From Janibacter cremeus (GTDB lineage: Bacteria > Actinomycetota > Actinomycetes > Actinomycetales > Dermatophilaceae): DNA of 64,000 nt. The notes under the pieces were generated by a model. That model did no database searches. It was given only the letters and a program-made list of their open reading frames with translations, and had not been told where the DNA came from. The DNA lies in NCBI RefSeq assembly GCF_013409205.1, contig NZ_JACCAE010000001.1, positions 1,674,001-1,738,000 on the forward strand, written 5' to 3'. Below, piece after piece: positions 1-8,983 of this stretch. Position 1 is the stretch's first letter. Each line of letters starts with the position of its first letter. The translations under genes were made by a program, and so were the position numbers.

Positions 1-1886
1 TAGGCGACCGAGCCGACGACCCGCGGGTCGAGGGTGAGGGCACGCAGGTGCGGCAGCGGGTCATCGCGTCGCTCGCGGGCGTCCTCACCCACGAGTGCGG
101 GCCGGGGGGCCACGACGGCCGTGACGGCCTCGAGCACGGCGAGCATCGCGGTGTGGCCGGTCGTGCCGGGACGGGCGGCGTGGTCGTCGACGAGGTTGTC
201 GGCCACGCGCAGCAGACGGGCGCCGAACTCGGCGCGCTCGGCGTACCGACCCATCCAGTACAGGTCCGCCGCGACCCGCGGCGGTGGCGCTGCGGAGGCG
301 AGGGCGGCTGCCCCGGCGAACGGGCTGGGGACGGCCAGACCCTCCCCCTCGTCATCCGCGAGGGAGTCGTCCCGGACCCACACGTCCTTGCTCATCGCGC
401 CGGTGAGGCTGGAGATGGCTCCGGAGTCAGGGCGCACGGCGACGCGGCCCAGACCGCCGGGCAGGACGGCGTAGTCGTCCTCGTCGGCCACGGCGAAGGT
501 ACGCAGCACCACGTGGCGCGGCTCCAGCCCGCCGGCGGTGACGACCGGGGCGCTCGACATCGTCAGCGGGTCCTGGGCGGTCCACTTCCACGGCTCCGCC
601 TGGATGCGCCGGGCCAGGTCCTCGCGCTCGTCGGCGGTGATCTCCCAGCCGAAGACCGCGTTGCCCCCGTTGGTGCCGTCGCCGCGCGAGGCGGGCTTGA
701 CCACGAGGCTGGAGAGGTTGGCCATGATGTGGCTGAGGTGCGTCGGCTCGCCGGCCCACCACGTCGTCGTCGACTGCAGGGTCAGGTCCTCGTCGAGCAG
801 GTACCGGCAGATCGCCGGGAGGTAGGGGATCAGGGCCGGGTTCTCCAGGACTCCCGAGGAGATCGGGTTGACCAGGGACACGTGGCCCAGACGGGCGGCC
901 TCGACCATGCCGGGCAGGCCCAGGCGCGAGTCCCCGCGCAGGTCGAGCTGGTCGATGGCGCCACCGTCGACCCGTCGCATGATCACGTCGACCGGGGAGA
1001 GGCCGCTGGTCGTGCGCATCCAGATCCGGCCGTCGCGGCTGACGAGGTCGTCGGCCTCGACGACGGGTACACCCAGGACGGTCGACTGCAGCGCCTCGTC
1101 GTAGGCGGCGTCGCTGAGCGCTCCCGGGGTGAGGATGACGATGCGCGGGACGTCGTCGGTCGGCGGCGCGGTGGCCATGAGTGCCTTGTGCACCTGGTAG
1201 AAGAAGGCACGCAACCGGGCGAGGTCCACCTGTCGGTGCAGGTCCGGCAGGACGCGGGCGGTGATCCGGCGGTTGGCCAGGGCGTAGCCGGCGCCGCTGG
1301 GGGCCTGGGTGCGGTCGGCGAAGACCCGCCACGTGCCGGTGCCGTCGCGGGCGAGGTCCATCGCCGGCATGACCAGCTGGCGCGGGCCGGGGAGCCTGAT
1401 GCCGTCGGCCTGCGGGAGCCATCCTTCGTGGCCGTAGACCGCGGAGCCGGGCAGGATCCCGGCGCGCACGAGCCGCTGCTCGCCGGTGAGGTCGGTGAGG
1501 ATGCCGTCCATGAGCGCGGCCCGCTGGCGCACGCCCTGCTCGAGCCGGCCCCACTCCGTGGCGCCGAGGGTCAACGGCAGGGGGTCGAGCTCCCAGGTGC
1601 GCGGCTCGGTGGGGACGGCGCGCCCCTCGGGCGGGTCGCTGCCCTCCGAGAGGATACCGGCCCCATAGGTGATGCCCTCGTCCTCGACGAACCGGCGGCT
1701 CGCGGCACGGGCCGCGAGCATCCCGGTCAGGCCGCCGGCGTCGATCGCCCCGGCGAGCGGCTCGGCCGCCTCACGGACGCCGTCGAGGGTCACGACCTCG
1801 TCGATGCCCTCGGTCTGGGTGACCTCGTCGCGGTACTCGTCGAGCGGGCTCGGAAGTTCGAGGTCGCCGAAGGACGGAGCGGACAT
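1..1886 (-). CDS. Circularly permuted ATP-grasp / alpha-E fusion protein (3' end outside window)
   Basis: Read from ATG at 1886; 628 codons are present and the C-terminus lies beyond the left edge. About the first 490 residues match the circularly permuted ATP-grasp (DUF404/DUF407) family, with landmarks FFYQVHKAL near residue 222, ENPALIPYLPAI near 345 and SRGDGTNGGN near 399. An alpha-E (DUF403) helical domain begins near ADLYWMGRYAER at about 537. Many bacteria carry the two parts as separate genes; a fused form is known in mycobacteria. The family is predicted to be an ATP-dependent carboxylate-amine (peptide) ligase with unknown substrate. No SD sequence precedes the ATG; a TAGTGT box 7 nt upstream suggests a leaderless message. 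Confidence 0.85.
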   Translation of the reverse strand, partial: MSAPSFGDLELPSPLDEYRDEVTQTEGIDEVVTLDGVREAAEPLAGAIDAGGLTGMLAARAASRRFVEDEGITYGAGILSEGSDPPEGRAVPTEPRTWELDPLPLTLGATEWGRLEQGVRQRAALMDGILTDLTGEQRLVRAGILPGSAVYGHEGWLPQADGIRLPGPRQLVMPAMDLARDGTGTWRVFADRTQAPSGAGYALANRRITARVLPDLHRQVDLARLRAFFYQVHKALMATAPPTDDVPRIVILTPGALSDAAYDEALQSTVLGVPVVEADDLVSRDGRIWMRTTSGLSPVDVIMRRVDGGAIDQLDLRGDSRLGLPGMVEAARLGHVSLVNPISSGVLENPALIPYLPAICRYLLDEDLTLQSTTTWWAGEPTHLSHIMANLSSLVVKPASRGDGTNGGNAVFGWEITADEREDLARRIQAEPWKWTAQDPLTMSSAPVVTAGGLEPRHVVLRTFAVADEDDYAVLPGGLGRVAVRPDSGAISSLTGAMSKDVWVRDDSLADDEGEGLAVPSPFAGAAALASAAPPPRVAADLYWMGRYAERAEFGARLLRVADNLVDDHAARPGTTGHTAMLAVLEAVTAVVAPRPALVGEDARERRDDPLPHLRALTLDPRVVGSVA

Positions 1887-1899
1887 GGGCCCGACACTA
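1887..1899 (-). promoter_or_regulatory. Candidate -10 box for a leaderless start of the ATP-grasp gene
   Basis: On the minus strand TAGTGT (1899-1894) is followed by 7 nt and then the ATG at 1886, so transcription would begin at or next to the start codon. No clear -35 element was seen. Inferred from spacing only. Confidence 0.4.
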
Positions 1900-1950
1900 A
1901 CGCGCATGGTCCGGCCCCGACGCCTGCGACCTCCTCCGGTGGGACACTCA

Positions 1951-1999
1951 TTGCAAACATCTCTTTGCAAAAGATCCTTTGCGGTCTACATTGGTCGTC
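1951..1999 (+). promoter_or_regulatory. Promoter and repeated TTGCAA element of the ArsR-type regulator
   Basis: TTGCAA occurs at 1951-1956 and again at 1965-1970 (inside TTTGCAAA), 14 bp apart centre to centre; a third partial copy, TTTGCGG, is at 1978-1984. The second copy also fits a -35 element: TTGCAA, 16 nt spacer, TACATT (1987-1992), then 7 nt to the ATG at 2000. The repeats therefore overlap the core promoter, as expected of an autorepressor operator, and the transcript would be leaderless. Seen: repeats and spacing. Inferred: binding by the adjacent regulator. Confidence 0.5.
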
Positions 2000-2593
2000 A
2001 TGGACCCAGCCCTGCCGGACGTCACCCAGCTCAAGGCACTCTCCCACCCGGTGCGCATGCGCATCCTCGGCCTGCTGCGCACGCTCGGGCCCGCCACGGC
2101 GTCGTTGATCGCCCGGCGCCTGGGTCTCAACTCGGGGGCCACGAGCTACCACCTGCGCCGGCTGGCCGAGCACGGCTTCGTCCAGGAGGCGCCCGGCCTG
2201 GGCAACAAGCGCGAGCGGTGGTGGCAGGCGGTCAGCCAGGTGACCTCCGTCCCGGAGCCGGTCGACCCGGATGACGAAGGGCGGGATGCCACCGACGCCT
2301 TCCACCACGTCGTCGTCGGCCAGCAGGCACAGCGCATGCAGGCCGCGGCCGAGCGTCGCGGCGGCGAGAGCCAGCCATGGCGGGCCGTCACCTCGGTCAG
2401 CGACGTGACCGTGGCCGTCACCGCCGAGCAGGCCACGCAGATCCAGCGTCGTTTCGAGGCGCTGCTGTGGGAGGTCATCGAGGAGCACGGAGGGCCTCCC
2501 GGACCGGTCGGTGAGGGTGAGCGCCGGTTCAACGTCGTCGTCTCCACCTTTGTCGACACCGACGAGCCCGCCTGGGGTGATGGCGATGCGTGA
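2000..2593 (+). CDS. ArsR-family winged-helix transcriptional regulator
   Basis: A 197-residue protein with an ArsR/HTH_20-type winged helix at about residues 12-62 (core LKALSHPVRMRILGLL, recognition region LGLNSGATSYHLRRL). It lacks an obvious metal-binding cysteine motif, so a metal sensor is not indicated; the C-terminal ~110 residues may bind a ligand. ATG 2000 is preferred over an upstream in-frame TTG at 1979 because the promoter places the RNA start at 2000. The reading frame overlaps the start of the MFS transporter gene (2580), so the two are translationally coupled and the regulator probably controls that exporter. Confidence 0.9.
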   Translation: MDPALPDVTQLKALSHPVRMRILGLLRTLGPATASLIARRLGLNSGATSYHLRRLAEHGFVQEAPGLGNKRERWWQAVSQVTSVPEPVDPDDEGRDATDAFHHVVVGQQAQRMQAAAERRGGESQPWRAVTSVSDVTVAVTAEQATQIQRRFEALLWEVIEEHGGPPGPVGEGERRFNVVVSTFVDTDEPAWGDGDA

Positions 2594-3893
2594 GGCGAAG
2601 GGAGCCACCCACCTCTCCCCCGAGGCGGCGCGGCGCGTCCTGCTGCTCCTGACGCTCACGCGGTGGCTGCCGATCGGCCTGGTCGTCTCCCTGCACGTGC
2701 TGTGGATGCTCGAGCGCGGGCTGACCCTGACCCAGGCGCTCGCGGCGAGCGCGGTCACCGGCGTCTGCATCTTCGTCCTCGAGCTGCCGACCTCCGGGAT
2801 CGCGGACGCCCTGGGTCGCCGTCCGCTCCTCATCGTGGCCGGGATCGTCAACATCCTGGCGGCCCTGAGCTTCCTCCTCGCGCACTCGCTGGCCACCTTC
2901 GCCCTGGCCGCGGCGCTGCTCGGGATCTTCCGGGCCCTGGACTCCGGGCCGCTCGAGGCGTGGTTCGTCGACACGGTCCACCAGAGCCGGCCCGGCGCCG
3001 ACGTCGACCAGGACCTCTCCCGGATGGGAACCACCATGGGCCTGGCGATGGGCACCGGGGCCGTGGCCTCGTCCGCCCTCGTGGCGTGGCACCCGATCGC
3101 GGGCCACTCCGCCCTGTGGCTGCCCATCCTCGTCTTCGTCGGCCTCAACGTCGTGCACCTCGTCGCCGTCCTGCTGCTGCTCCACGAGCCGGCACGGCTG
3201 GACCAGCGAGGCTTCGCGGCGGCGCGCGCGTCGGTGGCCGGGGCCCCCGGTGTCGTGCGGTCCGGGCTGCGGTTGCTGCGGGAGAACCGCGTGCTGCGCT
3301 ACCTCGTGCTCGTCGAACTCTTCTGGTCGACGTCCATGGTCAGCTTCGAGGCACTCATGCCCGCGCGGATGGCCGAGCTCGTCGGCGGCGAGGCCCGGGC
3401 GGCCGTCGTCATCGGGCCGGTCGCCGCCGTGGCCTGGCTCGTCTTTGCGCTTGGGGCAAAGGCGTCCGGGTGGATGAGCCTACGGATCGGCGTCGCCCGC
3501 ACGGCCATCGTCGGGCGGATCCTGACCAGCCTCGGCGCGATCTCCATGGGGCTCGCCTTCGGTCCGGTCGCCCTCATCGCGACCCACCTGCTGACCTACT
3601 CCATGCACGGCTTCGGCGGGCCGGTCTACAACGCGCTGCTGCACCGGGAGGCCCACGCCGGGAACCGGGCCACGGTGCTGTCGATGGCGTCGATGGTCGC
3701 TTCCGCCGCATTCGCAGCGGCCGGTCCCCTCCTGGGACTGCTCGCCGACCACACCTCACTCCAGATCGGCATGGCCGTCGCCGGAGTCATCGGCCTGGGT
3801 GGTGCGTGGTGCGTCCTGCCGGCCCTGCGCGCAGAGCGGGAGCGGGCAGCAGGGCGAGCAACCCCTGCCCCCTTCGCCCCCGGGTCGAGGTGA
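2580..3893 (+). CDS. Major facilitator superfamily transporter
   Basis: A 437-residue membrane protein with about 12 hydrophobic segments. The first helix follows LTRWLPIGLVV, and the loop between helices 2 and 3 has the MFS-type motif ADALGRRPL near residue 78. The start region ATGGCGATG lies inside the 3' end of the regulator gene, giving a 14-base overlap; ATG 2586 is an equally possible start. The C-terminus is basic and Pro-rich. The pairing resembles regulator-exporter modules for drugs or toxic metabolites; the substrate cannot be read from the sequence. The stretch 3894-3937 up to the convergent CaiB gene shows no strong hairpin. Confidence 0.9.
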   Translation: MAMREAKGATHLSPEAARRVLLLLTLTRWLPIGLVVSLHVLWMLERGLTLTQALAASAVTGVCIFVLELPTSGIADALGRRPLLIVAGIVNILAALSFLLAHSLATFALAAALLGIFRALDSGPLEAWFVDTVHQSRPGADVDQDLSRMGTTMGLAMGTGAVASSALVAWHPIAGHSALWLPILVFVGLNVVHLVAVLLLLHEPARLDQRGFAAARASVAGAPGVVRSGLRLLRENRVLRYLVLVELFWSTSMVSFEALMPARMAELVGGEARAAVVIGPVAAVAWLVFALGAKASGWMSLRIGVARTAIVGRILTSLGAISMGLAFGPVALIATHLLTYSMHGFGGPVYNALLHREAHAGNRATVLSMASMVASAAFAAAGPLLGLLADHTSLQIGMAVAGVIGLGGAWCVLPALRAERERAAGRATPAPFAPGSR

Positions 3894-3937
3894 TCCCGCG
3901 CGCCCATCGGCTCGGGGATACCTCCACCCGGGGAAGA

Positions 3938-4783
3938 TCAGCCGGCGACGGCGACGAGCGGCAGGTCGTGCTCGCTCGCCCACTGCTCCCACTGCGACGC
4001 CGTGCGCCCGGCGAAGACCTCACCGAGACGCTCACGGGTGAGCTCCTCCGGGGCGAGACCGAGCGCGGTGAGCAGGTTCGTCGTGAAGTGCGGCTCAAGC
4101 GCGGCCACAGCGATGTGCCCGTCCGCCGCTGCGTAGAGCGAGTACACCGGCAGGTCGCCGGCGAGAAGCCCGCCCGGGACGGTGAGCCCGTGGGCGACCG
4201 GCCGGGACATCGTGTGCGCCAGGTCCGACAGCGGGACCTCGCGGCGACTCCCTTCGCCGGTGCGTCCACGCTGGACGAGCGCGGCGCTGGCCTCGGCCGC
4301 CGCCCGCTCGGAACCGGCGAGGTCGACGACGAGCGTCGCGGGCATACGGCCGTCGCGGACCATGCCCGTCACGGCCTGGTAGGTCAGGTCGTGGCCCGGG
4401 ACCTCGGCCTGCTCGCCGGGGTACCCGACGATGTCGACCTGGCAGACCTGCGGGTGCCGCTCGTGCACATTCGCGAAGTCCAGCCCCAGACGGCGCAGCG
4501 CCGACGGGCGGGAGCTGGTGACGAAGACGTCTGCGGCAGCGAGAAGCTCGTCGACCTCGGCGAGGCCGGCCGGCGATTTCAGGTCGACCCGCCGGATGTC
4601 CTGCCCGACGTGCAGCTCGTCGAAGTAGGCCCTGGCGAACTGCTCCATGGGGTCACCGGAGGGCGGCAGCACCGTCGTCACGCTCGCGCCCTGCCGGGCC
4701 AGCCGCGCGACGGCGGCCGGCCCGGGCAGGTTGATCGCGATCGACAGCACCCGCACGCCGGCGAGCGGGTCAGTGGTGCTCAT
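3938..4783 (-). CDS. CaiB/BaiF-family CoA transferase or racemase-like protein (short form)
   Basis: A 281-residue protein. The N-terminus LAGVRVLSIAINLPGPAAV is the family III CoA-transferase / alpha-methylacyl-CoA racemase signature, followed by ALRRLGLDF and DLAGSERAAAEA. Usual family length is about 360-400 residues, so this copy is short, mainly in the C-terminal part. It begins with TGATG sharing one base with the stop of the fadB-like gene, so it is the last cistron of the fadA-fadB-caiB operon. Racemisation of 2-methylacyl-CoA or CoA transfer would fit beta-oxidation of branched substrates; this role is inferred from family and context. Confidence 0.85.
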   Translation of the reverse strand: MSTTDPLAGVRVLSIAINLPGPAAVARLARQGASVTTVLPPSGDPMEQFARAYFDELHVGQDIRRVDLKSPAGLAEVDELLAAADVFVTSSRPSALRRLGLDFANVHERHPQVCQVDIVGYPGEQAEVPGHDLTYQAVTGMVRDGRMPATLVVDLAGSERAAAEASAALVQRGRTGEGSRREVPLSDLAHTMSRPVAHGLTVPGGLLAGDLPVYSLYAAADGHIAVAALEPHFTTNLLTALGLAPEELTRERLGEVFAGRTASQWEQWASEHDLPLVAVAG

Positions 4784-6996
4784 CAGGCGGAGGCGTCCAC
4801 GAGGGTGCCCTTGGCCGCGCGCTCGGTGAGCCACGCGGTGGGGCGGAAGCGCTCACCGTAGGTGTCGGCCAGCTCGTTGGCGCGGGCCACGAAGCCGGGC
4901 AGACCCCCCTTCGAGGCTCCTTCGTCGCTCCTCAGGGCACCGCCTTCGTAGTTGGTCATGAAGGTCGCCGGACCACCGGTGTGCGGCGGGAAGCCGATAC
5001 CGAAGATGCCGCCGATGTTGGCCGAGACGGTGTCCGTGAGGACCCCGTCCTCGAAGCAGCCGGCCGTCTCCAGCGCCATGATGAAGAGGTACCGGTCCTG
5101 CAGGTCCTCGAACGGGATCTCGGTGCCCGTACCCCAGCGCTCGCGCAGCTGCGGCCACAGGACCTTGGGTCCCTCGGCCGGGTAGTCGTACATGCCCGCG
5201 CCTGCGGCGCGACCCTTGCGACCGAGGTCGACCATCGTGTCGATGAGCTCCTCGCCCGGGCCCTTGCTCAGCGTCGTACCCTCCGCGGCGGCGGCCTTCT
5301 CGGCCTCGGCGCGGATGTGCTGGGTGAGGGTCAGCGAGACCTCGTCGAGCATCGCCAACGGCGGCGCCGGGAAGCCGGCCTGGGTCGCGGCGCGCTCGAC
5401 CACCTGCGGGTCGACGCCCTCGGCGAGCGCGGTGGCGCCCTCGAGGATCAGCGTGCCGAAGACACGACTGGTGTAGAAGCCGCGGCCGTCGCCGACGACG
5501 ATCGGGATCTTGCGGATCTGCTGGACGATGTCGATCGCCCGGGCGGTGGCCTCGTCGGAGGTCTGCTCGCCGCGGATGATCTCCACGAGCTGCATCTTGT
5601 CCACGGGGGAGAAGAAGTGCAGGCCGATGAAGTCCTTCGGCCGGGAGGTGAACTCCTGCAGGCTCGTGATCGGCAGCGTCGAGGTGTTGGAGCACAGCAG
5701 CGTCTCGGGGCCGACGACGGACTCGACCTCGGCGAAGACCTTCTTCTTCAGGTCGTAGTCCTCGAAGACCGCCTCGATGACGGCGTCGACGCCGGCCAGG
5801 TCGGCCGCATCGGCGGTCGGGGTGATCCGGGCGAGGACGGAGTCGGCCTTGTCCTGATCCATCTTGCCGCGCTCGACGCGCTTGGCGAGCAGCTTCTCGG
5901 AGTAGCCCTTGCCCTTCTGCGCGCCCTCGATGGACACGTCCTTCAGGACGACGTCGATACCGGACATGGCGGCCGAGTATGCGATTCCGGCGCCCATCAT
6001 CCCGGCGCCGAGGATGCCGACCGTGCCGACCTTGCTCTGCTCGATCCCCTCGGGACGCAGCTGGCCACTGTTGATGGCCTGCATGTCGAAGAAGAAGGCC
6101 TGGATCATCGCGGTCGACTCACGACCGGCGGCCAGCTCGGTGATGTAGCGGGACTCGATGCGGCTGGCGGTGTCGAAGTCCACCTGCGAGCCCTCGACGG
6201 CGGCGGACATGATCGCACGCGGCGACTTCGTCGGGGCACCCTTGAGCGTCTTGCGCAGGTTGGCCGGGAAGGCCGGGAGGTTCGCGGCGAACTTCGGCAC
6301 GGCAGGGGTCCCGCCGGGGATCCGATAGCCCTTGACGTCCCACGGCTTCACGGCAGCGGTCTCGTCGTCCTTGTGCTCACGGATCCACGTCTTGGCCGCG
6401 GGGACGAGCTCCTCGCGGGTCGCGACGAGCTCGTCGACGACGCCCTTCTCGAGCGCAGCCGCCGGGTTGCGCTGCTGACCCTGCAGCAGCCAGCCCATCA
6501 GGGCCTCCTGGATGCCGAGCATCCGCACCAGGCGGGTGACGCCACCCCCACCGGGCAAGAGGCCGAGGGAGACCTCGGGCAGGCCGAGCTTGATCTTCGG
6601 GTCGTCGACGGCGATGCGGTGATGGGTCGCGAGCGCGATCTCCAGGCCACCGCCGAGGGCGGCGCCGTTGATCGCGGCGACGACCGGCCGGCCGAGGGTC
6701 TCGAGGCGACGCAACTGGGCCTTGATGCCCTCGATCTCCTCGAAGAACTCGCCCGCGCTCTCCTGGGTCACCGACTGCAGGTCGGTGAGGTTGCCACCGG
6801 CGAAGAAGGTCTTCTTCGCCGAGGTGAGCACGACGCCGGTGATCTCGTCGCGCTCGGCCTCGAGGCGGTCGACGGTCTCGGCCATCGACTGCTTGTAGGT
6901 CTCGTTCATCGTGTTGGCGCCCGCGTTCGGGTCGTCCATCGTCAGGGTGACGATGCCCGCGTCGTCGCGCTCGTAACGGATCATGTTCTCGCTCAT
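4783..6996 (-). CDS. fadB: Fatty-acid oxidation multifunctional protein: enoyl-CoA hydratase / 3-hydroxyacyl-CoA dehydrogenase
   Basis: A 737-residue two-enzyme protein of beta-oxidation. Residues ~1-190 form a crotonase domain (oxyanion region FFAGGNLTDL, then NGAALGGGLEIALATHHR). An NAD-binding 3-hydroxyacyl-CoA dehydrogenase domain begins near residue 318 with GILGAGMMGAGIAYSAA and has the catalytic-region motif LHFFSPVDKM, followed by its C-terminal helical domain. Length matches FadB/FadJ alpha subunits. It begins 27 nt after the thiolase stop with CAGGAAACA before ATG, and its stop overlaps the next start. With the thiolase it would form the trifunctional complex acting on enoyl-CoA to acyl-CoA plus acetyl-CoA. 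Assignment to FadB rather than FadJ is not resolved. Confidence 0.95.
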   Translation of the reverse strand: MSENMIRYERDDAGIVTLTMDDPNAGANTMNETYKQSMAETVDRLEAERDEITGVVLTSAKKTFFAGGNLTDLQSVTQESAGEFFEEIEGIKAQLRRLETLGRPVVAAINGAALGGGLEIALATHHRIAVDDPKIKLGLPEVSLGLLPGGGGVTRLVRMLGIQEALMGWLLQGQQRNPAAALEKGVVDELVATREELVPAAKTWIREHKDDETAAVKPWDVKGYRIPGGTPAVPKFAANLPAFPANLRKTLKGAPTKSPRAIMSAAVEGSQVDFDTASRIESRYITELAAGRESTAMIQAFFFDMQAINSGQLRPEGIEQSKVGTVGILGAGMMGAGIAYSAAMSGIDVVLKDVSIEGAQKGKGYSEKLLAKRVERGKMDQDKADSVLARITPTADAADLAGVDAVIEAVFEDYDLKKKVFAEVESVVGPETLLCSNTSTLPITSLQEFTSRPKDFIGLHFFSPVDKMQLVEIIRGEQTSDEATARAIDIVQQIRKIPIVVGDGRGFYTSRVFGTLILEGATALAEGVDPQVVERAATQAGFPAPPLAMLDEVSLTLTQHIRAEAEKAAAAEGTTLSKGPGEELIDTMVDLGRKGRAAGAGMYDYPAEGPKVLWPQLRERWGTGTEIPFEDLQDRYLFIMALETAGCFEDGVLTDTVSANIGGIFGIGFPPHTGGPATFMTNYEGGALRSDEGASKGGLPGFVARANELADTYGERFRPTAWLTERAAKGTLVDASA

Positions 6997-7023
6997 TGTT
7001 TCCTGGCTTCCTTCTCCGCTGGT

Positions 7024-8244
7024 TCAGACGCGCTCGACGATGGTGGCGATGCCCATGCCACCGCCGATGCAGAGGGTGGCGATGCCGCGCTCGAGGTCGC
7101 GGCGCTCGAGCTCGTCGACGAGCGTGCCGAGGATCATCGCCCCGGTCGCGCCCAGCGGGTGGCCCATCGCGATCGCGCCACCGTTGACGTTGGTCTGCTC
7201 CTCGCTCCAGCCCATGTCGCGCATGAGCTTCAGGGCGACGGCGGCGAAGGCCTCGTTGATCTCGACGAGATCGATGTCCGAGGCGGTCATACCTGCGCGG
7301 TCGAGGGCCTTGCGGCAGGCCGGTACCGGGCCGGTGAGCATGATCGTCGGCTCGGATCCGATGACGGCGGTGGAGACGATGCGGGCGCGCGGGGTCAGGC
7401 CCATCTCCTGGCCCGTCCTCTCGTTGCCGATGAGCATCAGGGACGCACCGTCGACGATGCCGGAGGAGTTACCGGCGTGGTGGATGTGGTTGATCCCGTC
7501 GACCGAGTGGTACTTCTCCAGGGCGACGTGGTCGAAGCCGCCGTGCTCGCCGATGGCGGCGAAGGAGGGCTTCAGGCCGGCGAGCGTCTCGGCACTGGTA
7601 CCGGGGCGGATGGTCTCGTCACGGTCGAGGATGGTGATGCCGCTGGCGTCCTTGACCGGGATGACTGACCTGTCGAAGTACCCCTTCTCCCACGCGGCGG
7701 CGGCGCGGGCGTGCGACTGCGCGGCGAAGCGGTCGACCTCGGCTCGGTCGAAGCCCTCGATGGTGGCGATGAGGTCGGCCCCGATGCCCTGCGGGACGAA
7801 ACCCGTCTCGAGGTTGGTCGCGGGGTCCATCGCCCAGGCGCCGCCGTCGCTGGCCATCGGGACCCGGGACATCGACTCGACGCCGCCGGCGAGGAAGAGG
7901 TCCTCGAAGCCGGAGCGCACGCGGGCCGCGACCTGGTTGATCGCCTCGAGGCCGGATCCGCAGAAGCGGTTGAGCTGGACGCCGGCGACGGGCTCGGGGT
8001 AGCCGGCCTTCAGTGCGGCGATGCGCGGGAGGACAGAGCCCTGGTCACCGACCGGGGAGACGATGCCCATGACGAGGTCGTCGATCTGGGCGGCGTCCAG
8101 GCCGGGGTTGCGCTCGCGGACGGCGTCGAGGAGACCGACGGTCAGATCGATCGGCTTGACCTCGTGGAGGGAGCCGGACGACTTGCCCTTCCCTCGGGGT
8201 GTGCGGACGGCGTCGTAGATGACGGCCTGGGGCTGCTCGGGCAT
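7024..8244 (-). CDS. fadA: Acetyl-CoA C-acyltransferase (thiolase)
   Basis: A 406-residue thiolase. The nucleophile Cys is in [12 protein letters not shown] (about residue 95). The C-terminal His motif [15 protein letters not shown] (about residue 350) and second Cys motif [10 protein letters not shown] are intact. It catalyses thiolytic cleavage of 3-ketoacyl-CoA, the last step of beta-oxidation, using the product of the FadB-like protein downstream. A good SD (AAGGAGAG) precedes ATG 8244. First gene of the three-gene operon and divergent from a TetR regulator, which probably represses it. Confidence 0.96.
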   Translation of the reverse strand: MPEQPQAVIYDAVRTPRGKGKSSGSLHEVKPIDLTVGLLDAVRERNPGLDAAQIDDLVMGIVSPVGDQGSVLPRIAALKAGYPEPVAGVQLNRFCGSGLEAINQVAARVRSGFEDLFLAGGVESMSRVPMASDGGAWAMDPATNLETGFVPQGIGADLIATIEGFDRAEVDRFAAQSHARAAAAWEKGYFDRSVIPVKDASGITILDRDETIRPGTSAETLAGLKPSFAAIGEHGGFDHVALEKYHSVDGINHIHHAGNSSGIVDGASLMLIGNERTGQEMGLTPRARIVSTAVIGSEPTIMLTGPVPACRKALDRAGMTASDIDLVEINEAFAAVALKLMRDMGWSEEQTNVNGGAIAMGHPLGATGAMILGTLVDELERRDLERGIATLCIGGGMGIATIVERV

Positions 8245-8265
8245 GAACCGGCTCTCCTTCTCGGA

Positions 8266-8316
8266 TACACATGTAGCGATTCGTCTCGCACCCTACGCAT
8301 CCGCTGAACACATGTG
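8266..8316. promoter_or_regulatory. Paired ACATGT palindromes between thiolase and TetR genes
   Basis: TACACATGTA (8266-8275) and the perfect 8-bp palindrome CACATGTG (8309-8316) share the core CACATGT, with centres about 41 bp apart (four helical turns), in the 138-bp divergent intergenic region. This arrangement suits a TetR-family dimer acting on both promoters. The repeat is seen; its use as operator is inferred. Confidence 0.45.
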
Positions 8317-8382
8317 CAATAGTCTCGCCACTGTGACGTTCATGACGACACCACGAGGGACGACAGGACCCAGGGAGGACCC

Positions 8383-8970
8383 GTGACCGTGCGCGCGAAT
8401 GGTGCCGCCGCCGATGCCAAGGAGCGCATCCTCACCGTGGCACTGGATCTCTTCGGCGAGCGCGGCGTCGCCGCGACGAGCCTGCGCGAGGTGGCCCGGG
8501 TCGCCGGGGTGACCCCGGGGCTGGTCGTGCACCACTTCGGGGGCAAGGAGGGGCTGCACGGGCGCGTGGACGACCACGTCGTCGCACTCTTCAGTCAGGC
8601 CCTGGACTCCGTCCCGCTCAGCGGGTCCACCGTGCAGGTCGCCACAGCCCGTGACGACGCGATCACGCAGATGTTCGAGGCCAACCCGGAGGCGATCGAC
8701 TACCTGCGCCGCGTCGTCGTCACGCCCGACCCCGGCGACGTGGGACTGGCCCGCAAGCTCATCGAGGAGACGGTCACCCGGACCCGCACGCTGCGCGAGC
8801 ACGGGATCGCCCGCAGCCGGACCCCCGTCGAGGAGCAGGCGGTCACCGTCCTCGTCGAACAGCTCGGCCACCGTCTGCTGCAGCCCACCCTGTCTCGGTT
8901 GTGGACCATCGCCGGGGCCGACTCCAGCGTTCCCACCGTCAGGGTGACGCTGCAGGACCGCCGGGACTGA
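8383..8970 (+). CDS. TetR/AcrR-family transcriptional regulator
   Basis: A 195-residue regulator with an N-terminal helix-turn-helix: AKERILTVALDLFGERGV, then TSLREVARVAGVTPGLVVHHF (residues ~12-58). The C-terminal ligand domain is not characteristic. GTG 8383 is chosen because GGGAGGA lies 4 nt upstream. Divergent from the beta-oxidation operon, with two shared palindromes between them, so an acyl-CoA-responsive repressor of that operon is the simplest reading. An RKL/TRTR-rich segment near residue 130 is basic and of unknown meaning. Confidence 0.92.
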   Translation: MTVRANGAAADAKERILTVALDLFGERGVAATSLREVARVAGVTPGLVVHHFGGKEGLHGRVDDHVVALFSQALDSVPLSGSTVQVATARDDAITQMFEANPEAIDYLRRVVVTPDPGDVGLARKLIEETVTRTRTLREHGIARSRTPVEEQAVTVLVEQLGHRLLQPTLSRLWTIAGADSSVPTVRVTLQDRRD

Positions 8971-8983
8971 CGCCCTTCGTCAG
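8967..8983. terminator. Short shared hairpin between convergent genes
   Basis: CTGACG, CCCTT loop, CGTCAG: a perfect 6-bp stem that contains the stop codons of both the TetR gene and the convergent small Cys-rich gene. Without a T-run, so only a weak terminator candidate. Confidence 0.35.

Noticed and set aside
48..2108. Long open frame on the plus strand opposite the ATP-grasp gene (similar ones opposite fadB at 4981-7668, dnaA, gnd and MurJ)
   Set aside because: Antisense shadows of high-G+C genes: no family resemblance, skewed Gly/Arg/Asp composition, and the minus-strand frame encodes a recognised protein.
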